From Sphingorhabdus sp. YGSMI21 (GTDB taxonomy: Bacteria > Pseudomonadota > Alphaproteobacteria > Sphingomonadales > Sphingomonadaceae), in contig NZ_CP022548.1 in the NCBI RefSeq assembly GCF_002776575.1, positions 2,247,001-2,311,000 of the forward strand: a stretch of DNA of 64,000 nt. Direction: 5' to 3'. The notes beneath the pieces are model-generated. The model saw only the letters and a program-made list of their open reading frames with translations, had not been told where the DNA came from and searched no databases. Shown here piece by piece: positions 39,514 to 47,523 of the stretch. Numbering within the stretch: position 1 is the first letter of the stretch; the number at the start of each line of letters is the position of its first letter. Both the position numbers and the translations under genes were made by a program.

Positions 39514-40830
39514 ATGGACAATATGACACCCTTTCCCTGGTTTGATGTAGCGATCATAATTTTACTGGTACTGATCAATGGCATATTTGCCATGTCGGAA
39601 CTGGCGATAGTCTCTGCCCGCAAGGCGCAGTTGCACGGCCTTGCCGACCGCGGCAGCAAGCGCGCCAAGGCGGCTCTGCGTCTTGCCAGCGATCCGGGGA
39701 AGTTTCTCTCCACCGTGCAAATTGGGATCACGCTGATCGGCATTATTGCCGGCGCCTATTCCGGCGCCAGCCTTGGCGGCCCGGTAGCGGAGCGGCTGCA
39801 GCTGCTGGGCATGGGGCAGGAGCTGGCTGGCACCGTCGGCTTTGTTCTGGTGATCGGCCTGACCACCTACGCATCGCTGGTGATCGGGGAGCTGGTACCG
39901 AAACAGATAGCTCTGCGATCCGCAGAACGCATCGCCCTGATCATGGCCCAGCCGATGGAATTGCTGGCCCGCATTTCCGCACCGCTGGTCTGGCTACTCG
40001 ATAACAGCAGCGCCATGATTTTCCGCCTGATGAGGATCAAGCGCGAGCAGGTTAATCATGTCACTGCGGAAGAATTGCAGATGGTCTTCGCCGATGCAAC
40101 GCGGTCCGGCGTTATCGAGGAGCATGAACGCGCCGTGATGGCCGGGGTCGTACGCCTCGCCGACCGCCCCATTCGCGAGGTTATGACCCCCCGTACCGAG
40201 ATTGACTGGCTCGACATCGATGCGAAGCGCGGGGATATTCACAAGTTGCTGATGGAATCCCAGCACAGCCGTTTCCCCGTCGCCGAACATTCGGTCGATG
40301 AAATCCGTGGCGTGGTCCAGGCCCGCGATATCGTTGCCGCGCAACTCGGTGGCGAGAAGCTGGATTTGCGCAAGCTGATGCGCCCGCTGGAAAAGGTGCC
40401 GGACCAGCTCGACGCGCTCGATGTGCTGGAAATATTGCGTGAGACGGAAGTTCCGATGATCCTGGTGCACGACGAATATGGCCATTTCGAAGGGATCGTC
40501 ACGCCCAATGACCTGCTCAGCTCGATCGCTGGCGAATTTGTCTCCGACCAGGACGAGAAGACCCAGCGCAGCCTGATCGAGCGGGCCGACGGCAGCTATC
40601 TTGTCTCCGGCGCGATGGCGATTGACGCGCTGGCCGAACGGCTGGGGATCCGGCTCTCAGAAGATCGCGACTATGCCACGGTCGCCGGCCACGCGCTGGC
40701 GCAATTGCGCCATTTGCCGGAAGAAGGCGAAAGCTTTGAAGACCAGGACTGGGTTTTCGAGATTATCGACATGGACGGCCGGAAGATCGACAAGCTGATC
40801 GTCCGGGCGAGCAATCCCGAGGTCGACTGA
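39514..40830 (+). CDS. CorC/HlyC-family membrane protein (DUF21-CBS-CorC)
   Basis: 438 residues from the ATG at 39514. DUF21/CNNM membrane domain (INGIFAMSELAIVSARKAQL; TVQIGITLIGIIAGAYSGASLGG; YASLVIGELVPKQIALRSAERIA), two CBS domains from about 200 (MTPRTEIDWLDID; HDEYGHFEGIVTPNDLL) and a C-terminal CorC/HlyC transporter-associated domain. Family members are called hemolysins, but probably act in Mg2+/Co2+ homeostasis. Confidence 0.9.
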   Translation: MDNMTPFPWFDVAIIILLVLINGIFAMSELAIVSARKAQLHGLADRGSKRAKAALRLASDPGKFLSTVQIGITLIGIIAGAYSGASLGGPVAERLQLLGMGQELAGTVGFVLVIGLTTYASLVIGELVPKQIALRSAERIALIMAQPMELLARISAPLVWLLDNSSAMIFRLMRIKREQVNHVTAEELQMVFADATRSGVIEEHERAVMAGVVRLADRPIREVMTPRTEIDWLDIDAKRGDIHKLLMESQHSRFPVAEHSVDEIRGVVQARDIVAAQLGGEKLDLRKLMRPLEKVPDQLDALDVLEILRETEVPMILVHDEYGHFEGIVTPNDLLSSIAGEFVSDQDEKTQRSLIERADGSYLVSGAMAIDALAERLGIRLSEDRDYATVAGHALAQLRHLPEEGESFEDQDWVFEIIDMDGRKIDKLIVRASNPEVD

Positions 40831-40847
40831 CGGAAAAGCGCCGGCTC

Positions 40848-41432
40848 TCAGAGCTTGCCGTATTTCTTCTCGAATCCCGCAATATCGTCCTTGGCAAGAA
40901 ACTTGGCCTGATCGATCCACGCGTCGCGCGTGATCCGCCCGCTGAACGTACCGAGATGCTTGTCGACTTCGTTGATTTCCGCCTCTTTCCAGGCCGCGAT
41001 CTGGTCGAAACGGGTCACGCCTAAGCTGATCAGCAATGTGTTCAGCTTCGGACCGACGCCCTTGATCAGGCGCAGATTGTCGGGTTCGCCCACCGCGGGT
41101 GGAATTTTGGGAGCACCTTCGGTCGCAGCTTCCGGCTCAGGCTGAGGCGCGGGAGCAGGGGCGACGGGCGCGACAACCGGCTTGGGTGCCGGTGGTGGTG
41201 GTGCCGGCGCAGCGGCCTCCGGCGCAGGCGCGGCAGCCGTGACCGGTTTTTCTTCCGGTTCCGCCGCTCGCACCGGTTCACCGGCCTTTTCCAGAAGCCC
41301 GTCATCGGCGTTGAAACTGTCGAGGGCGGATGCCTCGCGCCCGGTTGCAGCCCAGACCCAGAAAGCCGTGACGACACCGATGAGCAGTGCAATCAGATAT
41401 AGCAGCCAATTGGCGGTAATCAGCGTAATCAT
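40848..41432 (-). CDS. membrane-anchored helix-hairpin-helix protein with Pro/Ala linker
   Basis: 194 residues. One N-terminal membrane span (LLYLIALLIGVVTAFWVWAATGR), a Pro/Ala/Glu linker (about 50-118), then a HhH-type domain DNLRLIKGVGPKLNTLLISLGVTRFDQIAAWKEAEI...ITRDAWIDQAKFLA. HhH domains of this sort occur in NuoE-like and envelope proteins of alphaproteobacteria and usually mediate binding rather than catalysis. Downstream of the micro-ORF and the OmpA-family gene on the same strand. Confidence 0.75.
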   Translation of the reverse strand: MITLITANWLLYLIALLIGVVTAFWVWAATGREASALDSFNADDGLLEKAGEPVRAAEPEEKPVTAAAPAPEAAAPAPPPPAPKPVVAPVAPAPAPQPEPEAATEGAPKIPPAVGEPDNLRLIKGVGPKLNTLLISLGVTRFDQIAAWKEAEINEVDKHLGTFSGRITRDAWIDQAKFLAKDDIAGFEKKYGKL

Positions 41433-41476
41433 TTTCTCAAAACCCCGTTTTGAATTCTGTTCCCAGCCGGTCCCGG

Positions 41477-41578
41477 CTAGAATTCTTCCGTGTTCCGGCC
41501 CCAGATAAACCAGCCGATAGCGAGGCCAATTGCAAAAGTCGTCAGCAGGAGCAACAGATTTTCAAGTAAAAGTGGCAT
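41477..41578 (-). CDS. 33-residue single-span membrane micro-protein
   Basis: Reads MPLLLENLLLLLTTFAIGLA then IGWFIWGRNTEEF and stop. It has an AGGAGA ribosome site 8 nt before the ATG, inside the 3' end of the OmpA-family gene, and starts 3 bp after that gene's stop. One hydrophobic helix ending GWFIWGRN, similar in character to the FWVWAATGR end of the next gene's membrane span. Conserved placement between two genes would prove it; I could not check this. Confidence 0.55.
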   Translation of the reverse strand: MPLLLENLLLLLTTFAIGLAIGWFIWGRNTEEF

Positions 41579-41581
41579 CGT

Positions 41582-42343
41582 TCAACTCTCCTGTTGCGCT
41601 TTGGCATCATTTGCCGGCGCGCCGTTTGCGGTGCCGATCCGGAACTCGATCCGGCGATTCTGCGCATCCGCCGCTGCATCCGAACCGGTGGCGCGCGGCC
41701 GGGTCGAACCATAGCCTGTAGCGCTGATCCGGGTTTCGGCGATGCCGCGTTCGACCAGCCCGGCCTTGATCCGGTTGGCCCGTTCCTGCGACATGTCGCG
41801 ATTGACGGCGCTGTTGCCATTATCGTCGGTATGGCCTTCGACCGCAACGGAGAGCCCGTTGCAGGCCTTCAGGGATTCGGCAATCTGGTCGAGAATTTTC
41901 TTTGTGTCGAGCGAGACATAGGCGCTGCCGGAACGGAAGCTGATGGCATTTTCTGCCATGATCTTGTCGACATCGCTCTGGCATTTTGCGATCCGGTCCT
42001 GGTCGGCAGCGACCGGGGCGGTCGTGCCGGATCCGTCATCCTCAGCGGCAACGATCACATGTTCGCCTTTCCAGCTCGTGCTGGAGATGCCGGGGATGGC
42101 CATGACCACGCCCATCGCCTCCTGCTTGGCCTCGTCGCCGATATCGCCGTCGAGAAGCGCCGCGCGGGACAGCGGATCCCGGCCCAGGCTGACGCTGGCG
42201 CCATCCAGACCGCGCGCGGCCAGCTCGGTCTGTGCCTTCTGCTCCAGGCCGGCGATGAAATTTTCACCCGTTACCGCATGGCCGACCAGTCCCAAAACCA
42301 GGGTTGCCGCTGCACCGGTCAAAATCTTGCTTCCGATTTCCAT
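41582..42343 (-). CDS. OmpA-family protein with N-terminal BON-like region
   Basis: 253 residues. A membrane anchor (KILTGAAATLVLGLVGHAV), a BON-like middle region (FIAGLEQKAQTELAARGLDGASVS), and a C-terminal OmpA domain (VEGHTDDNGNSAVNRDMSQERANRIKAGL, ATGYGSTRPRATGSDAAADAQNRRIEFRIG). Likely binds peptidoglycan from the inner membrane or periplasm. First gene of a three-gene minus-strand set with the micro-ORF and the HhH protein. Confidence 0.85.
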   Translation of the reverse strand: MEIGSKILTGAAATLVLGLVGHAVTGENFIAGLEQKAQTELAARGLDGASVSLGRDPLSRAALLDGDIGDEAKQEAMGVVMAIPGISSTSWKGEHVIVAAEDDGSGTTAPVAADQDRIAKCQSDVDKIMAENAISFRSGSAYVSLDTKKILDQIAESLKACNGLSVAVEGHTDDNGNSAVNRDMSQERANRIKAGLVERGIAETRISATGYGSTRPRATGSDAAADAQNRRIEFRIGTANGAPANDAKAQQES

Positions 42344-42703
42344 TCGTTAACCTCAGTTCTTTTCCCGCCCTGTTGCATCTAGCTGCAAGCATTGCGCAAA
42401 ATGACGGATATCGCCCCCCGAGTCCAGTTGCTAGCCGTTATGCCCGAAGCCATAGGGGCCGAAACTGTCTCTCTATGGAACACAGGGTAAAGAAAAATGG
42501 TTAATTTGCTCCACTTGTTCGCGGCCGCGCCACTCGATCAGAAACTGCAAGCGATGGATTGGCTCGGTCCGTCCGCCGGGAGTTGAGCGCGCCCCGGATT
42601 GTTCGCGAAAATCCGGCACGGCTTGTCCAGCCCGGACGACTCGACGGAACGATTTACATTTCCGGTCCAGCGGATAGGATGTGATTTTTGGGGGGAACCG
42701 GTG
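42344..42703. other. 360-bp divergent intergenic region
   Basis: Lies between the divergently read OmpA-family gene and the M20 peptidase. It contains a GGGGGAA ribosome site for the peptidase at its right end. I see no clear operator, hairpin terminator or RNA gene; it is presumably two facing promoters. Confidence 0.4.
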
Positions 42704-44152
42704 ATGGCTGCACATAAGCTTCAGCAAAAAATACAAAAATTGTCTGGCCGGGCGGCCCTCCTGCTGGTGGCGGGTATATTCTCTGTCCAGCCTGTTCTTG
42801 CGCAAGACACCAGCGCGCTGACACCGCAGCAGCAACTGGCGCGCGACATTTACCGCGATGTCATCGCCTTCAGGACTGCGCGCGGTCAGGAACAGGTCCC
42901 GGCGATGGTTTCCTATCTTGTCGACCGGTTCGAAAAGGCGGGCTTCAGCGACGATGACATCCAGGTCACGGATTATGACAGCGACGGTGAAAAAACCCAG
43001 GGGCTGATGGTTACCTATCGCGCAAAAGCCGGCAGCACCGACAAGCCGATTGTTTTGCTCGGCCATATGGACGTGGTCGATGCGCTGGCCAAGGACTGGG
43101 TGCGCCCGCCCTTCACGCTGACCGAAGAGGACGGCTATTTTTTCGGTCGCGCCACGATGGACAATAAATATGGCATCACCAATCTGACATCGACTTTCCT
43201 GTGGCTCAAGGCGGAGGGCTGGCAACCTTCGCGCGACCTGGTTCTGGTTTTTTCGGGCGACGAGGAAACCGGCATGGTCTCGACCGAGGCGCAGGCGAAA
43301 TATGTGGCGGAACATATCGATCCGGCCTTCATCCTGAACAGCGACGCCGGCGGGATCGCGCTGGCGGAAGATGGAACGCCCGTCGCCTTTCGGGTGCAGT
43401 CTGCGGAGAAGACCTACGCCACCTACGAGCTGACCGTGAATAATCCCGGTGGTCATTCATCCCGCCCGCGCGCCGACAATGCGATCTACGAACTGGCCGA
43501 GGCATTGGGCAAGATCGCGGCCTATAATTTTCCGGTGCAGGCGACGGAATTGACCAGAAGCTATTTTGCCACAGCCGGCAAACTGACGCCGGGCGAGATG
43601 GGGCAGGCGATGCTGCGCTTTGCCGAAGACCCGACTGACAGTTCGGCGATCGCAACCCTGCAAGCCAATCCGGAAACCGTGGGTACTTTGGGCACAACCT
43701 GTGTCGCGACGATGTTGCAGGCCGGTCACGCGGAAAATGCCCTGCCGCAGTCCGCGACGGCAACCGTCAATTGCCGGATTTTTCCGGGAGTGGGGGCTGC
43801 TGCGACAGAGGCGAAGCTGACAGAGATCATCGGCAATGACAATGTCGGCTTCAAGCTGATCACCGATGTCACCGAAAGCCCCGAATCCAGACTCCGCGAC
43901 GATGTCAGGGCGGCGATCCGCTACAGTATCGACAAGCGCTATCCGGGGCTTCCGATCCTACCCTATATGGAGTCGGGCGGCACCGACGGCATGCATTACC
44001 GCGCGCTGGGCTATGACACGGTAGCGCTCTCGGGTGCCGCGATGAAAGCCTCCGACATGTTCGCCCATGGCCTGAACGAACGCTTGCCGGTCGCGTCTTT
44101 CTATGGTGGACTGGATCACTGGTACTGGTTTCTGAAGAAGCTGGCGGAATGA
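42704..44152 (+). CDS. secreted M20/M28-family metallopeptidase (M20 dipeptidase-like)
   Basis: 482 residues from the ATG at 42704, six nt after GGGGGAA; the upstream frame to 42599 is dispensable. Signal peptide ending ...VQPVLA, then metal-binding motifs: HMDVVD, TMDNKYG, SGDEETG (Glu pair), NSDAGG and a late GTDGMHY. The dimerisation domain inserts around PGGHSSRPRADNAIYELAEALG. Hydrolyses a peptide or acylated amino acid in the periplasm; the substrate is unknown. Confidence 0.9.
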   Translation: MAAHKLQQKIQKLSGRAALLLVAGIFSVQPVLAQDTSALTPQQQLARDIYRDVIAFRTARGQEQVPAMVSYLVDRFEKAGFSDDDIQVTDYDSDGEKTQGLMVTYRAKAGSTDKPIVLLGHMDVVDALAKDWVRPPFTLTEEDGYFFGRATMDNKYGITNLTSTFLWLKAEGWQPSRDLVLVFSGDEETGMVSTEAQAKYVAEHIDPAFILNSDAGGIALAEDGTPVAFRVQSAEKTYATYELTVNNPGGHSSRPRADNAIYELAEALGKIAAYNFPVQATELTRSYFATAGKLTPGEMGQAMLRFAEDPTDSSAIATLQANPETVGTLGTTCVATMLQAGHAENALPQSATATVNCRIFPGVGAAATEAKLTEIIGNDNVGFKLITDVTESPESRLRDDVRAAIRYSIDKRYPGLPILPYMESGGTDGMHYRALGYDTVALSGAAMKASDMFAHGLNERLPVASFYGGLDHWYWFLKKLAE

Positions 44153-44158
44153 GGAACG

Positions 44159-44869
44159 TTACGCTTCGCCGGAGCAGGGCGCTTCCTTTGCAGGAAGCCT
44201 GACGACAAATCGCCAGCTGTAACCGCGATATTGCGGGATAAATTCGCTGCGGGTTCCGGTTTCGCAATCCAGCTCTGTCAGAAAGCGGCGCAAATGCTTG
44301 CGCGGCTCGACGTGGAACAACGCCAGCCATTGCTGCAATATCCTGCGAAAGGAAGGTGGCAGCTTTTCCGACTGGCCGAAATCGACGATATGCAATTCGC
44401 CTCCCGGGGCAAGTAGCGCGATGGTCTGCCGGATCGCGCCCTGCCAGTCGGGGATCATCGACAGGCAGAAGGACAGGAATATCCGGTCGAATTTGCGGAG
44501 CGCTGGCGGCATGGCCAGCGCCGGATTTCCGGCATCGCCCTGAAACAGCGTGATGCGATCGGTCAATCGGCCATGCGCCAGATTCTTGCGCGCCGTTTTC
44601 AGCATTTCCGAGCTGATATCAAAGCCGTAAAACTCCGCGTCCGGCCAGACTTTCGCAGCCTGGACGAGATTGCGTGCGGTGCCGCAGCCGATTTCCAGCA
44701 CCCGACCGCCCGGCGGAGGATCCAGCGCTTCAATCAACTGGTCCCGGCCAAGCAGATAATATTTTCGGGTCAGGTCATAGATGCCGCTCTGGCTGCGATA
44801 GACATGATCCATCAGATCGGCGTGGCGGTCGCTGGCCCGCTTGCGCAAAATATCCTCCATCAGGCTCAT
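44159..44869 (-). CDS. btaB: BtaB-like SAM-dependent N-methyltransferase for betaine lipid
   Basis: 236 residues. SAM loop RVLEIGCGTARNLVQAAKVW and FYGFDISSEMLKTARKNL are visible; the N-terminal SDRHADLMDHVYRSQSGIYDLTRKYYLLGRDQL matches the BtaB pattern. It would methylate the amino group of diacylglycerylhomoserine three times to make DGTS. ATGA overlap with btaA (44866-44869) makes the assignment much firmer than the sequence alone. Confidence 0.85.
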   Translation of the reverse strand: MSLMEDILRKRASDRHADLMDHVYRSQSGIYDLTRKYYLLGRDQLIEALDPPPGGRVLEIGCGTARNLVQAAKVWPDAEFYGFDISSEMLKTARKNLAHGRLTDRITLFQGDAGNPALAMPPALRKFDRIFLSFCLSMIPDWQGAIRQTIALLAPGGELHIVDFGQSEKLPPSFRRILQQWLALFHVEPRKHLRRFLTELDCETGTRSEFIPQYRGYSWRFVVRLPAKEAPCSGEA

Positions 44870-46092
44870 TTCAACCGGTACAAATGCATCGCGCCATAGA
44901 TTGCGGAACGGTCTTTGCGGGTTAATGCCTGAGAAAGTTCCGCATCATAGTCCCATGCTGCGAGCAGTCCGTCGGCAACCCGGCCTGGCAACAAGGTCTC
45001 TTCCGCCGCGGTGCGGAACAGCACCCGGGCGCCGGGCTTTGCGGTCCGGTCGATTTCGCTCCACAGCCGGTTGAGCTGCTGGTCGGTCATCCAGTCCTGC
45101 GCATCGAGCAATATATAGCGATCCAGCGAACCGGCGTCCTGGCTGGCCAGAAATTCGATGAAATTTTGATGCCTGATCTCCAGCTTCCGGCTGCGTTCGC
45201 CAAGCCAGTCGAAACTCGCTTCTTCCAGATAGGGCGGTACCGATCCGGGCGCGGCGCTCTGATAGGCGCGGCCAAAGGCCTGCTGCGCAAAATAATTGTC
45301 GGCCATCGCAAAATCGCACGCCAGTTTGCGGGTCCGTTCGCACAGCACATCGGCCATATGCTTGTCACCGGCAAGCGCTCGATATTGCGCCGGCGGAATA
45401 CCGAGACCGAATAATGCCATCGGGTTGGAGCAGAGAAAACGCATCAGTTTCTTCTGGAACAGGGGCCTGATATGCCGTTCGAACAATTCGATCTGCTCGT
45501 CGCGCGTCCGCGCGGCCATCATCAGTGATGGCTGCGCTCCTCCGAGCCGTCCGAGCAAATGCACCAGACCGATGAAATTACCGAGCAGACCCTTGCGATA
45601 GAAGCCCTTGGCAAAGCCGTTGATCCGGCGCCGCCCGAAATGGTCGCGGCCGTCCCAATATTGGCGGCTGGCTTCGTCGAGATGGGGGCGCAGCCGGTCG
45701 CGATAGACAGCAAGATTCTGCTTGTGATCGGCCTGACCGAAAAAGCGGAAGAAATCTTCATGCCTGCCCAGCCGCTGCGCCGCCACCGATTTCAGCCGGC
45801 TGAGCGCGATATGGGCGGCGTTGAGATCGACGGCGGTGATTTTCGCAGGATTGGCGCGCAGATAGGACAGGGCGTTGCAGCCACCGCTGGCAATAGTGAC
45901 GATATGGTGATCAGCCCGGATGTCCAGCGCTTCCATATCGGCAACCGGATCTTCCCAGATCTGCGGATAGACCAGACCGCGAAACATCAAGGAGAAGGTC
46001 CGTTCCAGCAGCCCCGCCTTGCTGGCGCGATTGGGCAGGATCGCATCGTTCAATATGGTGGATTGTTTAACGGAACCGATTTGTGCGCTCAT
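44866..46092 (-). CDS. btaA: BtaA, SAM:diacylglycerol 3-amino-3-carboxypropyltransferase (DUF3419)
   Basis: 408 residues. DUF3419 signatures: RGLVYPQIWEDPVADMEAL, HIVTIASGGCNALSYLRANPAKITAVDLNAAHI (SAM site), and the long helical YWDGRDHFGRRRINGFAKGFYRKG. BtaA moves the 3-amino-3-carboxypropyl group of SAM to diacylglycerol, the first step of DGTS betaine lipid synthesis, a phosphorus-free replacement for phospholipids. A Pho-box-like repeat lies 60 bp upstream of the start. Confidence 0.9.
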   Translation of the reverse strand: MSAQIGSVKQSTILNDAILPNRASKAGLLERTFSLMFRGLVYPQIWEDPVADMEALDIRADHHIVTIASGGCNALSYLRANPAKITAVDLNAAHIALSRLKSVAAQRLGRHEDFFRFFGQADHKQNLAVYRDRLRPHLDEASRQYWDGRDHFGRRRINGFAKGFYRKGLLGNFIGLVHLLGRLGGAQPSLMMAARTRDEQIELFERHIRPLFQKKLMRFLCSNPMALFGLGIPPAQYRALAGDKHMADVLCERTRKLACDFAMADNYFAQQAFGRAYQSAAPGSVPPYLEEASFDWLGERSRKLEIRHQNFIEFLASQDAGSLDRYILLDAQDWMTDQQLNRLWSEIDRTAKPGARVLFRTAAEETLLPGRVADGLLAAWDYDAELSQALTRKDRSAIYGAMHLYRLK

Positions 46093-46152
46093 GGAGCCTC
46101 TCCGAAAATCTGGATCATTTAATCAAATCTAGGCCGCTGCAGTGACGTCGGC

Positions 46153-46170
46153 ATGACCGGCGTGTGACAG
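46153..46170 (-). promoter_or_regulatory. Pho-box-like 7-4-7 repeat upstream of btaA
   Basis: On the minus strand: CTGTCAC-ACGC-CGGTCAT, close to the CTGTCAT-N4-CTGTCAT consensus of PhoB. It lies 60-78 bp upstream of the btaA start. PhoB control of btaA is known in rhizobia; here it is inferred from this repeat. Confidence 0.6.
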
Positions 46171-46237
46171 GTTTGAGACCGCGCTGTCGAATATTGATAA
46201 TCACATGATTCCGCCGAAACTCTTAACCCAGGTTATT

Positions 46238-46252
46238 GAACAAACCGAGAAC
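46238..46252. promoter_or_regulatory. LexA box of alphaproteobacterial type (GAAC-N7-GAAC)
   Basis: GAAC AAACCGA GAAC, the reverse complement form of the GTTC-N7-GTTC SOS box of alphaproteobacteria, ends 18 bp before the start of the radical SAM/UdgX operon. The exact spacing and position near the start fit SOS control. Confidence 0.7.
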
Positions 46253-46270
46253 ATGGGCTAACGTCAGGCC

Positions 46271-47512
46271 ATGTCCAAACTTGACCGTTCCGAAAAACTG
46301 GCGATTCTTGCCGATGCCGCGAAATATGATGCGTCCTGCGCGTCGAGCGGGTCGGTGAAGCGCAATTCGGCGAAATCGGGTGGCATCGGCTCGACCGGCG
46401 GCACGGGCATCTGCCACAGCTATGCGCCCGATGGACGCTGTATCTCGCTGCTGAAAATCCTGATGACCAACTATTGCATGTTCGACTGCCTCTATTGCAT
46501 CAACCGCTCGTCGAGCAACGTGCGGCGCGCGGCCTTCACGGTGCAGGAAATTGTCGATCTGACGCTGGATTTCTACAAGCGCAATTATATCGAGGGATTA
46601 TTTCTCTCCTCCGGCATCATCCGCAGTCCGGACTATACGATGGAGCAGCTGGTCGAGGTGGCGCGGCGTCTGCGGGTCGTGCACAAATTCGGCGGCTATA
46701 TCCATTTGAAGACCATCCCCGAGGCCGATCCGGAGCTGCTCAAGCAGGCGGGGCAATATGCCGACCGCTTGTCGATCAATATCGAATTGCCCGACGATGA
46801 ATCGATCGCGCGGCTGGCGCCAGAAAAGGACGGCAAGCTGATCCGCCGGACGATGGACAATCTCGGCAAAAAGGTCCGCGAAGCGAAAGCGGAGCGCAAG
46901 AGCTCGCGCAAGGCGCCGCTGTTCGCGCCGGGCGGGCACAGCACCCAGATGATCATCGGCGCTGACGCGTCCGATGACGCCAAGATTTTGACCACCAGCG
47001 ACGGCCTTTATGGCAGCTATGGCTTGAAGCGGGTCTATTATTCCGCGTTCAGCCCGATCCCCGACGCGAGCAGCAATCTCCCGGCTCAGGCCCCGCCTTT
47101 GTTGCGCGAACACAGGCTTTATCAAGCCGACTGGCTGCTGCGCTTCTACGGCTTTTCCGTCGCGGAAATCATGCAGGGCGGCAGCGCGGGACAGCTCGAC
47201 CTGAACATCGATCCCAAGCTCGCCTGGGCGCTGCAAAATCGCGCGCGCTTTCCGGTCAATATCAATCTGGCCGATCAGGAAAGTCTGCTGCGCATCCCCG
47301 GACTGGGCGGCAAGGGCGTCGGCAAGATACTCCAGGCCCGCCGCTTCACCGCCTTGCGCCTGACCGACCTCGAACGCATCTGCCAGTCGGTGAAGAAAAT
47401 CTTGCCGTTCATCACCACGGTCGACTGGCATCCGGGCAAACAACTGGATTCCCTGAACCTCTACGACCGGCTGAAACCGCCACCCGAACAGCTTAGTCTG
47501 TTTCCAGCCTGA
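46271..47512 (+). CDS. putative DNA modification/repair radical SAM protein
   Basis: 413 residues. Radical SAM motif C69-MFD-C73-LY-C76 in TNYCMFDCLYCINRSSSN, then LSSGIIRSPDYTMEQL and KTIPEADPELLKQAG. A C-terminal helix-hairpin-helix (QESLLRIPGLGGKGVGKILQARR) points to DNA binding. This matches the family annotated as 'putative DNA modification/repair radical SAM protein', nearly always paired with a UdgX gene. Here the partner begins 11 bp later and the pair follows a LexA box. The chemistry is unknown. Confidence 0.88.
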   Translation: MSKLDRSEKLAILADAAKYDASCASSGSVKRNSAKSGGIGSTGGTGICHSYAPDGRCISLLKILMTNYCMFDCLYCINRSSSNVRRAAFTVQEIVDLTLDFYKRNYIEGLFLSSGIIRSPDYTMEQLVEVARRLRVVHKFGGYIHLKTIPEADPELLKQAGQYADRLSINIELPDDESIARLAPEKDGKLIRRTMDNLGKKVREAKAERKSSRKAPLFAPGGHSTQMIIGADASDDAKILTTSDGLYGSYGLKRVYYSAFSPIPDASSNLPAQAPPLLREHRLYQADWLLRFYGFSVAEIMQGGSAGQLDLNIDPKLAWALQNRARFPVNINLADQESLLRIPGLGGKGVGKILQARRFTALRLTDLERICQSVKKILPFITTVDWHPGKQLDSLNLYDRLKPPPEQLSLFPA

Positions 47513-47523
47513 CGGTCGTGAAT

